A stretch of DNA of 64,000 bases from CBDCUW01 sp963734865 (GTDB lineage Bacteria; Planctomycetota; Planctomycetia; Pirellulales; Pirellulaceae). Positions within the stretch are counted from its first letter, which is position 1; every line of letters begins with the position of its first letter. The stretch is from contig CAVTIV010000019.1 in the NCBI GenBank assembly GCA_963734865.1, positions 1,240,001-1,304,000 on the forward strand. The letters run 5' to 3'. Shown here piece after piece: positions 44,460-52,836 of the stretch. The notes under the pieces are model-generated. The model was not told where the DNA came from. It worked only from the letters and a program-made list of their open reading frames with translations, and did not search any database. A program made the translations under genes and the position numbers.

Positions 44460-45333
44460 TCGTCAACCATCCCGTCCCGTTGGTCCACAAGTCGGCCTGC
44501 TCGCGGGCCGCTGGGCTGCTCATGATCAGCTTCGCGTGCCAGTCGATGATATCGGGTTTCGTCAGGGAGCGACCGCTGTCGAGCGGCTGAGGACTTACAA
44601 CGGAAACGTCTTTCAGCTTGCTGCCCATTTGGATCGTTGGCAGCACACGATCGACGAGCTTGGCATCGATGGGCTGCCGTTGCCCAGGGCAACCGAAGTC
44701 CTAGTGGCAGAATTGATCGGCAGGAATCGAGCATTCGTTGATCTCGTCGGTGATTTTGGAATCACAATCTTCGCCACACCGGGGGTGCCCGGTACCGGTT
44801 CGCCGACGTTTGGAATGCATTTGAATGTGATCGATCATGCATTGATCCGGCGGCGCCGCGAACAAGGCCAACCGTTGGTCGTGACGAACGTTTCCCCGCC
44901 GCCACAAAGTTCTTGGCCACGGTCGATCAAGGTCCGGTCTCGCTTGCATTACTATCTCGCCGACCAGATCGCGGCCCAGCAGCAGAGTGGCGCGGTGGGA
45001 GTCCTGGTGGATCAAGACGGCGGCATCACGGAGACCAGTATCGCGAATGTGGCGATCGTCGAGGCCGGCAACATTGTCTCGCCAGTTCGCCACCGCGTCC
45101 TCGGTGGGATCACGCAACAGGTCGTCGAACAACTTGCCAAAGATTGCGCGTTCACCTGGTCCCAATCGACCATCCCGGTCGAGCGTTTGACCGCCGCGGA
45201 TGAAGTCCTGTTGATGGGCACCGATGGCGGACTGTGGTTCGCCCCAAGTATCGGGGGCAAATCGATCGCCGCAGGCCAGAGAGGCGAAATCTACCGACGT
45301 CTGCTCGCCCGTTTTGATGACCTTACCGGTTGA
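44437..45333 (+). CDS. Class IV aminotransferase (PabC/IlvE-like)
   Basis: A 298-residue PLP enzyme of fold type IV. DDIGFRQGATAVERLRTYNG is the family N-terminal motif. SIKVRSRLHYYLADQIA places the PLP-binding Lys. DQDGGITETSIANVAIV is the E-T/S-x-x-S-N signature, and RVLGGITQQVV completes the cofactor site. Members are aminodeoxychorismate lyase, branched-chain or D-amino acid aminotransferases; residues alone do not decide among them. The overlap with the upstream hydrolase gene (23 nt) supports this start. No frameshift. Confidence 0.85.
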   Translation: MTSTSANDRQPSRPVGPQVGLLAGRWAAHDQLRVPVDDIGFRQGATAVERLRTYNGNVFQLAAHLDRWQHTIDELGIDGLPLPRATEVLVAELIGRNRAFVDLVGDFGITIFATPGVPGTGSPTFGMHLNVIDHALIRRRREQGQPLVVTNVSPPPQSSWPRSIKVRSRLHYYLADQIAAQQQSGAVGVLVDQDGGITETSIANVAIVEAGNIVSPVRHRVLGGITQQVVEQLAKDCAFTWSQSTIPVERLTAADEVLLMGTDGGLWFAPSIGGKSIAAGQRGEIYRRLLARFDDLTG

Positions 45334-45451
45334 TGAAACTGGAGCGGCCGAAATCACGGCCGAGGGCGCGATTTGTGTTGTTTTAGCGCGATGGTCTTTC
45401 CCCTCGCAGGGCACGACCGGTTAGAATCATTAGTCGGTTGTTCTTCGGGAC

Positions 45452-45477
45452 GGGCATCTTCGTAGGCCGAAACGAGC
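45452..45477 (+). repeat. Dispersed repeat, copy 2 (taggccgaaac)
   Basis: GGGCATCTTCGTAGGCCGAA plus ACGAGC matches 12961-12986 at 23 of 26 bases. It lies 70 nt before the sugar-binding protein gene in a 210-nt gap that shows nothing else. Confidence 0.55.
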
Positions 45478-45545
45478 TTGCGACGCAGCAGCAATTGCCG
45501 ATCCTGACCATTCGTCACCCGCTGCGTCGATGGAGGCCAAACACA

Positions 45546-46553
45546 ATGAACAATGTTGACCGATTCCTACTGCTACCGTGCGCGTTGGCGATGGCGATCG
45601 TTGCTGGCTGCAACTCCTCGACTCCGTCCGCTTCGACGGGGTCAACCGCGGCGCCGAGCAAGCTACTGCGAATCGCAGTGATCCCCAAGGGAACCAGTCA
45701 CGAGTTCTGGAAGTCTGTTCATTTTGGCGCCGAGCGGGCGGCTCAAGAATTAGGAAACGTCGAGATCATTTGGCGAGGGCCGGTCGTGGAAAGCGACACC
45801 GGCAGCCAGATCGAAGTGGTCAAGAATATGATCACGATGCAGGTCGACGGAATCGTCCTGGCCCCCAACCAAAAAGGAGGGTTGGTGGACGCCGTCGATG
45901 AATCGATTGCCGAAGGAATTCCGGTCGTGATTTTCGACAGCGGACTGGACAAAGGTCCCGAGATCGTCAGCTACATCGCGACCGATAACTACAAGGGTGG
46001 CCAGTTGGCTGCCGATCAAATGGCCAAGGCGATCGGCGATCAGGGAAATGTGATCTTGCTGCGGTACATGGCCGGCAGTGAGAGTACCGAGCGGCGCGAA
46101 CAGGGTTTCTTGGATGGCCTGAAGAAGTATCCTGACATCACCGTCGTATCATCGGACCAACGTGGCGGCGACAACACAACGTCGTCCAAAGAAAAAGTGG
46201 ATCAGCTACTTCAGCTTTATGGAAAAGACTTGGCAGGAATTTTCGCGGTCTGTGAGCCCAATGCCAATGGAACGCTCGAGGCACTGCGAAATGCCGGATT
46301 GAATAAGAAAGTGAAGCTGATCGCGTTTGATCCCAGCGACGCTTTGATCGAAGCGCTTGCCGACGGATCGTGCAGCGGAATCGTTTTGCAAGATCCCGTC
46401 GAAATGGGATATCAGTCGGTCAAAACCATTGTCCATGCGATCGGCGGCGGTACGGCCCCGGAATACACGTCGACTGGTGAGTACGTGGCGACGCCCGAAA
46501 ACATGAACGAAGAAAAGTTCCAAAAGCTGCTCAAGCCGGAAATCATGGAGTAA
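45546..46553 (+). CDS. Sugar ABC transporter substrate-binding lipoprotein
   Basis: A 335-residue periplasmic binding protein of the ribose/galactose (type I) class. The start at 45546 (MNNVDRFLLLPCALAMAIVAGC) gives a lipoprotein signal with lipobox V-A-G-C. The earlier ORF start at 45438 would lie inside the dispersed repeat. IAVIPKGTSHEFWKSVHFGA opens the fold, DGIVLAPNQKGGL and YIATDNYKGGQLAADQMAK are typical of RbsB-like proteins. It captures a sugar and delivers it to the permease encoded two genes on. Spacing to the ATPase gene is 15 nt. Intact frame. Confidence 0.9.
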   Translation: MNNVDRFLLLPCALAMAIVAGCNSSTPSASTGSTAAPSKLLRIAVIPKGTSHEFWKSVHFGAERAAQELGNVEIIWRGPVVESDTGSQIEVVKNMITMQVDGIVLAPNQKGGLVDAVDESIAEGIPVVIFDSGLDKGPEIVSYIATDNYKGGQLAADQMAKAIGDQGNVILLRYMAGSESTERREQGFLDGLKKYPDITVVSSDQRGGDNTTSSKEKVDQLLQLYGKDLAGIFAVCEPNANGTLEALRNAGLNKKVKLIAFDPSDALIEALADGSCSGIVLQDPVEMGYQSVKTIVHAIGGGTAPEYTSTGEYVATPENMNEEKFQKLLKPEIME

Positions 46554-46568
46554 CCAGTTCGATCGCGG

Positions 46569-48180
46569 ATGACCGATCAGCCAGAGAGCGAGCAGCACTG
46601 CCAAGCCGATTCGTCGCCTTCCTCCGTCGGACCAGGTCCTCACGTGGCCGAACCTGCGTTGTTGCAGATGCGAGGCATCTGCAAGCGGTTCGGACCGACT
46701 CGCGCGTTGCAGGATGTGTCACTCAGTGTCCGTGCCAGCGAAGTCCTCGCCCTGATCGGCGAAAATGGCGCCGGCAAGAGCACGCTGTTGAAAACGCTCA
46801 GCGGCGCTCATCGCGCCGATAGCGGAACGATGACGATCGGCGGTTGTCCGTTCCAGCCGCGAGGTCCGCACGACGCCCGAAGATCAGGCATCGCGATGAT
46901 CTACCAAGAATTGAACCTCGCGCCCGATCTGAGCGTCGAGGACAACCTGCTGCTGGGGCAGTGTGGGACCGGGGGAGGTCTGTTGCTACGCAGCCGACAG
47001 CGTCAACGAGTGCGTCAATCGCTCGAGGCGGTCGGCCTGGGGGATCTGAATGACTCGGGCCATTGTTGGCGAGCAGTCGGTCGCGACGCAGCAGTTGATC
47101 GAAATCGCTCGAGCGTTGGTCAGCGATGCGAAAATAATCCTGTTCGATGAACCGACCAGTTCCCTGCCGCAAAAAGACGTTGCCCGGTTGTTCGAGATCG
47201 TGTTGAAGCTGAAGCGGTCTGGAATCGGACTTGTCTACATTAGCCATTTTCTTGAAGAGGTACGCGAGGTTGCCGATACCTACGCGGTGCTTCGCGACGG
47301 CCGGAATGTCGGATCGGGTCGAATCGCCGACGTCCGTGACGATCAAATTGTCTCCTTGATGGTTGGTCGTGACGTCGACGACCTGTTTCCCTCAGTGCCA
47401 CACACACCGGGCGCCGAGTGGGTCAACGTCCAAAAGTTGCAAGGGAGTCCCTATCCGCACAACGTCAGTGTCTCGCTGAGACGCGGCGAGGTATTTGGGG
47501 TCGCCGGTCTGGTGGGTGCCGGCCGAACGGAGCTGTTGCGCAGCATCTTTGGACTTGATCACATCAACAGCGGTGTCGTTTCGGTGGATGGCCGAATCAT
47601 TGGAAAATCGGTACGTCGCAGAATGAAGGCGGGCTTTGGATTGTTGTCGGAAGACCGCAAGAATGAAGGACTGGCACAAGACCTGTCGATTGTCGAGAAC
47701 ATCACTTTGGGCGGGTTGGAACGGTACACCAAGCTGGGGTTCATTAACTTGCGCCGCCGTCGCCGCCAGGCGACCCACTTGATGCGTGATATTGCCGTCA
47801 AGGCTCATTCCGGCTCGCAGCGAGTCTCGGAACTTTCCGGTGGCAATCAGCAAAAGGTTGCGATCGCGAGAATCCTGCATCAACACGCCGACATTCTGTT
47901 GATGGATGAACCCACCAAGGGGATCGACGTCGGCACCAAAGCAGAAATCTATCGAATGATGGGAGACTTGGCCGCGCAAGGAAAGACCGTCGTCTTTGTC
48001 AGCTCCTATTTGCCCGAGTTGCTTGCCGTTTGCGATCGAATCGGGGTGATGGCGCGGGGCGAGCTGCGGGAAATCCGAGACGCGAAGGACTGGACCGAGG
48101 AAGACGTGATGGCTTCGGCGATCGCCTTGGACGAAAACTTGAACACGAACGCATCACAACCGAGTCGCCGAGCCAGATGA
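46569..48180 (+). CDS. Double-domain sugar ABC transporter ATPase (RbsA-like), one frameshift
   Basis: About 536 residues with two ABC domains, the layout of RbsA/MglA. First domain: Walker A GENGAGKST, YQELNLAPDLSVEDNLLL, signature region VGEQSVATQQLIEIARAL, Walker B ILFDEPTSSL and HFLEEVREVAD. Second domain: VGAGRTELLRS as degenerate Walker A, LSGGNQQKVAIARIL, and LLMDEPTKGIDVG. The frame breaks near 47045 (GLGDLN to IVGEQS); both halves are otherwise intact, so a sequencing error is likely. The stop TGA overlaps the ATG of the permease gene (ATGA). The complex would use one ATPase chain and one permease gene. Confidence 0.85.
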
Positions 48181-49253
48181 ACGCATCCTTTTCCAGCCTG
48201 ATGAAACGATTGTTTCGAGCCCAGTTGGGACCGTTGTTTGCGCTACTGTTGATCATGATCTTGTTCTCCGTCGCGGACAAAGCGTGGGGCGAAGGATACT
48301 TCTTGTCCGCTCGGAACATGCGTGTGATGATGAATTCGGCGGCCTTGATTGCTGTACCGGCACTCGGCATGACGATCATCATTATCGCAGCAGGGATCGA
48401 CCTTTCGGCCGGGACAGCGTTGACTCTCTGTGGCACGGTGCTCGCGCTGCAGCTCAAGCATGCCGATCTCACCGCCGCCGACCCGGGATTCTACTCGACG
48501 ATGTCTTGGGCGTTGGCAATGACCGTTCTGACCGGTTGCCTGTGCGGGATGATCAACGGAACATTGATCAGTGCGACCAAGGTTGTGCCATTCATCGTGA
48601 CGCTGGGCACCATGACTATTTTCTTGGGGATCGGCCAGATCATTGCCAGCGAATCGACGGTGTATGCACCGAAAGAGAACATTCCGCAGTGGCTGAAGTA
48701 TCTCTGTTACACCGGATCGCAGTCAGAGAACTACCTGATCCCGTGGTTGAAAGTATCGACCAGCGTGATCATTGCCGCCGTTCTTGGTGTCGCCGTTGGG
48801 TTGGTCATGCGTTACACGGTATTTGGCCGAAATGTCTTTGCGCTCGGATCGAGCGAATCGACAGCCCGCCTGTGTGGGATCAATGTGCCGATGACCATCA
48901 TTGCCGTGTACACGCTGGCCGGGTTCTTTGTGGCCGTGGGCGGTCTGCTTTACTTTGCCGATGTGAAGAATGGGAATCCGAGTGACGGGACCGGAAAAGA
49001 ACTGGAGATCATCGCAGCGGTCGTGCTGGGTGGCGGCAGCCTCAGTGGCGGTCGCGGATCCATTCTCGGCACCATGGTCGGTGCGTTGATCATCACCGTC
49101 ATCCGTAGTGGCTGTTCGCAACTGTCCATTCCAAACACGTACACCCATATTATCATCGGTTGCATCATCATCATCGCCGTGATCGTCGATCAGCTACGTC
49201 ACGGATCGCCAGAATGGTTCTTTCGATTGTTGCCCAGTCGCGATGAATCTTGA
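48177..49253 (+). CDS. Sugar ABC transporter permease (RbsC-like)
   Basis: A 358-residue polytopic protein starting at 48177, where its ATG overlaps the ATPase stop by 4 nt; the open frame upstream is a shadow. The family motif AAGIDLSAGTALTLCGTVLA and the cytoplasmic loop AVVLGGGSLSGGRGSILGTM (contact with the ATPase) are both present, with eight to ten membrane helices. A hydrophilic insert (ESTVYAPKENIPQWLKY) lies mid-protein. It transports a monosaccharide with the binding protein and ATPase encoded before it. The three genes form a complete CUT2-type importer, and no regulator or catabolic gene is adjacent. Confidence 0.9.
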   Translation: MNASFSSLMKRLFRAQLGPLFALLLIMILFSVADKAWGEGYFLSARNMRVMMNSAALIAVPALGMTIIIIAAGIDLSAGTALTLCGTVLALQLKHADLTAADPGFYSTMSWALAMTVLTGCLCGMINGTLISATKVVPFIVTLGTMTIFLGIGQIIASESTVYAPKENIPQWLKYLCYTGSQSENYLIPWLKVSTSVIIAAVLGVAVGLVMRYTVFGRNVFALGSSESTARLCGINVPMTIIAVYTLAGFFVAVGGLLYFADVKNGNPSDGTGKELEIIAAVVLGGGSLSGGRGSILGTMVGALIITVIRSGCSQLSIPNTYTHIIIGCIIIIAVIVDQLRHGSPEWFFRLLPSRDES

Positions 49254-49457
49254 AACTATTGCGCCACGGTGACATCGCATCTCCATTCGTTTTGCCTGAC
49301 AGTTTTGCGACGATTTCGCGCCCCGTTTTGGTGCTAGGCTCGGCCTTTCCGTTTAGGACTCGAGGATGAGATCGGCGGGAGAGGTCCGGTGCCCGTCAGC
49401 GGTACAATGAAACACTGCAAATCTCTCCCGCGACAAGACCACCACAGAGTGAACGTC

Positions 49458-50752
49458 ATGAAACGCAAGTTTCAACTTTGCCTTGGCATTCTTTTTTGGA
49501 CGGGCGTCGTCGTTTACGTTTATGGTGCCGCACGTCCCACGAGCGAATCAGCCGCCGCGAGACATTCCTCGCTGGCACGCTATTTCGCCGGACCGGTCGA
49601 GGAACTTGCGGTTCGCGACAAGAGTCTCCGGTTGCGCAAGAATGATCCCGTCTTTTTTCAGTCACCTGGCGGCTCCTGGCGACAAATTGGATATGTCTGT
49701 CAAGGACATGCCGAAGCATCCGGCGAAATGATTCGCTTGGCGTGGTACGACGCAGACCTGTCACCTGGGCAGTGTCGGTTGATCCACTACCGGAACTCCG
49801 GTCGGCTGGAAGATGTGGTGGCGACGATGCTGCCGCCGGAAAAACGGTTACAGATCCAGAATCGCTTGGCCGAAGTGATGACCGCGCACGGCGACGAGTT
49901 GTCGGCCGCCTTTGAACCATTGGTACGGAAAACGTTGCAGCAGTCGCTTCCGATCATCGACGACGAGTTGCGGCGGTCGGTTGACCGACATCGAGCAGAG
50001 ATCGATCAACTAGCGGATCAATGGAATGACGAAGTCGTCTTCAAACGGCTGATTCCGCTGGCCAGACGCGAGATCATGCCGATCGTTCGCAAACATGGCG
50101 AACCACCGGCGCAGGAAATCGGACGCGAACTGTGGGATCGCGCGTCGTTGTGGCGTTTTGGCTGGCGCGCACTCTATGACAAGACACCGCTGCCGCAAAG
50201 GAACCTGGTGCAGGGCGAGTGGGATCGATTTGCAGAACAGGAAGCGGTCCCCGTTTTCGAGGCACATATGGACGATATCGTGAATGCGGTTCAGCAAATC
50301 GTCGTGGACGTCGCAGAAAACCCCTCGGTACGTGCGGAGCTTGCCGATGTCGCAAATGGTCTGGCCTCGGACCCCGATACTCGGCAACTCGTTCGCAAGA
50401 TTCTGCAAGAGACGCTGATCGACAACCAACGGCTTCGTGAAGCCTGGAGCGAAATCTGGACAAGTGATGAGGCACGCCTGCGCTGAATATCGCCGGCGAC
50501 CGTTTGGAACCGGTCGTCCGAAAAATTGGCGACGATCTGTTCGGCACACAAGCATCGGGAATTGATCCCAATTTCGCACGCGTGCTGAGAAACCAAATTT
50601 TGGGAAAAGACCGCCAATGGATTGTGGCGACCATCGCCGACCCGGGCGACATCGAGACGATTCACGTTGCACGAGACTCGATGCCCTACCCGATCGTCTA
50701 CCTGGCCGACAGGCTCGCCCCGTCCAATGGCGACGGAGGCCCATCTCTGTGA
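49458..50752 (+). CDS. Membrane-anchored periplasmic protein before the Mla-like unit, one frameshift
   Basis: About 430 residues. An N-terminal anchor (FQLCLGILFWTGVVVYVYGA) precedes a small beta domain (LRLRKNDPVFFQSPGGSWRQ) that resembles the start of MCE/MlaD-type proteins only in position. A long helical region follows (LRRSVDRHRAEIDQLADQWN and repeats). At about 50478 the frame changes: DEARL continues as ALNIAGDRLEPVVRKIG and the tail reads DPGDIETIHVARDSMPYP. The stop TGA overlaps the GTG start of the transporter gene. The neighbour is a lipid-type ABC transporter, so this may take the place of the substrate-binding MCE subunit; inference. Start at 49458 is chosen over 49389 to keep the signal anchor at the N-terminus. 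Confidence 0.65.
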
Positions 50753-52346
50753 GGGATGCCACCGACTCTGGTCAGCCTTCTGGTCAGCCTCGACTGCGGC
50801 CGCTCCGATTGCTGGATCTGCATATCGAAGCGGCAGAGCAAGTCTTGCTGAGCGACACTTCGGTCACCATCGCAGCCGGAGAGATTACCGTGATTGTTGG
50901 CGGCAGCGGAGCCGGCAAATCGGTGTTGCTGAGAACCCTTGCCGGATTGGTGCCCCGCAGTGGCGACGCCCTTTCTTGCGCGGCACGATCGACTTGGGAG
51001 ATTCCGATCAACGGCGAGGCAGGCCACGCGTTGGCATCGTCTTCCAGCAATTCGCGTTGTTTGACGAACTCTCGCCAACGGCCAACGTTCAGTTCGCGAT
51101 CGATCATCGCAGCGATCGCTCCCTGCCGCCGGGACAAACGGCAAAGCAGTGGCTCGCTGAGTTGGGTGTTCCAGCGAAAACCGCCGTCGCAAACTTGAGC
51201 GGGGGCCAGAAACAGCGACTGGCAATTGCCCGAACGTTGGCAGCAAATCCCGACATTGTCCTGTACGACGAACCAACGTCGGGCCTTGATGCCGCCAGCG
51301 GACGCAAAGTTGCTCAGTTGATCCGGCAGACGCAGACAGCGCATCGCCGCACCAGCATTGTCGTCACGCATGACTATGAAACGCTGCTACCGATCGCGGA
51401 CGAAGTTCTGCTCCTTGACTCGGCCGAAAAGCGATTGGTGGTCGTTCCCAAGAACGAGTGGAGCCAAGTCCCCAGTCGCATGAAGCCGGTGATGATGGAA
51501 CCGTCGGCGGGAATTGGCGAACCGTCCGCGTCATTACCCGCAGTCATGACTCGATCCCTCGGCGATTTTCTGTCGGCGACAGGCTCGGCCGTGATCACGG
51601 CGATTCGCTTGCCTTTCGATGCCCTGCCCCGTTTTCCGCGTCCGCGTTGGGGGATTCGCTTCTTGCTGCATTACCTGCGGCTTGTAGGTGGGCCGTCCGC
51701 CTGGATCTACTTGATCCTGGCGGGATTGATTGTCGGCTTTACCACGACTTACTTTACGTTTCGGTTCTTGCCATTTCGACTTTACACACAGCCGCTATTG
51801 ATCGACGAGTTGCTGTCGTCGATCGGATTTGCGCTGTACCGGATCCTGGTGCCGGTGCTGGCGACCGTGTTGATTGCTGCCAGGTGCGGCGCCGCTGTTG
51901 CCGCCGATGTCGGCGTGAAGAAATACGGCGGTCAAGTGGACGCCCTGCGAACGCTCGGTGTGAATCCGAAAGCCTATTTGCTTGTGCCGATCGTGATGGC
52001 CTTTGTGATCGCAACTCCGATGCTGGAGTGGCTTGCATTCACGGCTGCGCACTTGATCAGCCTGGTGACATTCAGCGAGACGCATGCAACGATTGGTCCC
52101 TATTTTTGGGAACAACATTTCTTTCGCAATCTGCATCGAGATGACTCGTTCGCCCTTGCCGGCTGGGGCTGGGTCACCGGGAAGAACGTCCTGTGCGGTG
52201 TCGGAACAGCGACGATCGGGTACTATCGGGGAATCGCCCGCAAGGATTCTGCCAGCGATGTCAGCAACGCAATCACATCGACGGTACTATGGACGACGCT
52301 GTATGTATTGGTGGTACACTTTGTCGTCGCGTTAATCGAGTTTTAG
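50749..52346 (+). CDS. Mla-like ABC transporter, ATPase and permease fused, one frameshift
   Basis: About 530 residues in one gene. The GTG start at 50749 overlaps the previous stop (GTGA). Residues 1-240 are an MlaF-like ATPase: Walker A GGSGAGKSV, FQQFALFDELSPTANVQFAI, signature LSGGQKQRLAIARTL, Walker B IVLYDEPTSGLDAA and VVTHD. From about residue 300 it is an MlaE permease: RILVPVLATVLIAARCGAAV, KKYGGQVDALRTLGVNPKAY and at least five helices. The frame breaks near 50972 (RSGDAL to RGTIDLGDSD). MlaE/MlaF move phospholipids between membranes and are normally separate proteins. Planctomycetes have an unusual membrane plan, so the fusion is worth noting. Confidence 0.82.
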
Positions 52347-52372
52347 ATGCCGGTGATACGAAAGAGAACCCC

Positions 52373-52546
52373 GTGGATAAGAAAGCAAAGAAACGCTTGG
52401 AAGTGATCAACAAGAAGTTGCAGACTCTGAGGCCTCGTTTAGCAGGCTCGAAACAGCAGGCGGACGACCCCAATGAACTCAAGCAACTGGAGGACGAGAT
52501 TGGCAAGCTGGAAGCGGAAGCTGCCGAGATCAAGGCGGCGAAGTGA
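52373..52546 (+). CDS. Small charged coiled-coil protein
   Basis: A 57-residue protein starting with GTG at 52373 behind AAAGAGAA. It is almost entirely helical and charged (KKAKKRLEVINKKLQTLRPR, LKQLEDEIGKLEAEAAEIKA), with heptad spacing fit for a coiled coil. It follows the Mla fusion by 26 nt on the same strand and is likely co-transcribed. Too short for domain assignment; a binding partner role is inference. Confidence 0.6.
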   Translation: MDKKAKKRLEVINKKLQTLRPRLAGSKQQADDPNELKQLEDEIGKLEAEAAEIKAAK

Positions 52547-52566
52547 TGCCTGCGGCGAACAATCAT

Positions 52567-52766
52567 TGAGTCGCGTGGGGTCATCGGCCATCCCTGCCGA
52601 TGCCCACGGCCCCCAGTGGACCAATGATGCGTTACGAGTTCCACGATGTCGCTCCCTGCGGCGAAACCTTCGAACAACGCATTGGCAGCAGCATAGTTGG
52701 GCCGGCCCCAAGATCCAAGCAAGAAAGTTGGCGAAAGAGCACGACCGCGCCGCCGTCCTTGGCTCG
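52567..52766 (-). pseudogene. Fossil of a polyketide synthase ketoreductase domain
   Basis: Minus-strand text in three frames rebuilds a KR domain end: GGAVVLF, then LGSWGRPNYAAANALFEGFA (catalytic Tyr and Asn in the Y-x-x-x-N pattern NYAAANA), then TRNASLVHWGPWASAGMADD. This is the classic ketoreductase ending (N-Y-A-A-A-N-A, W-G-P-W). It stands 70 nt after the stop of the acyl-AMP ligase on the same strand, where FAAL-PKS operons place the synthase. Only about 70 codons with two frame changes remain, so the synthase has been lost. Confidence 0.6.
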
Positions 52767-52836
52767 CCTGACGCGAATTGGCATCGGCGGCGAGTTTGTC
52801 ACGCCCAGACCGGAGGAGTCCGTAAGGGAAACGGGC

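Noticed and set aside
45345..45362. CGGCCG palindrome pair after the aminotransferase gene
   Set aside because: Only a 6-bp stem, no T-tract, and CGGCCG is itself a palindrome.
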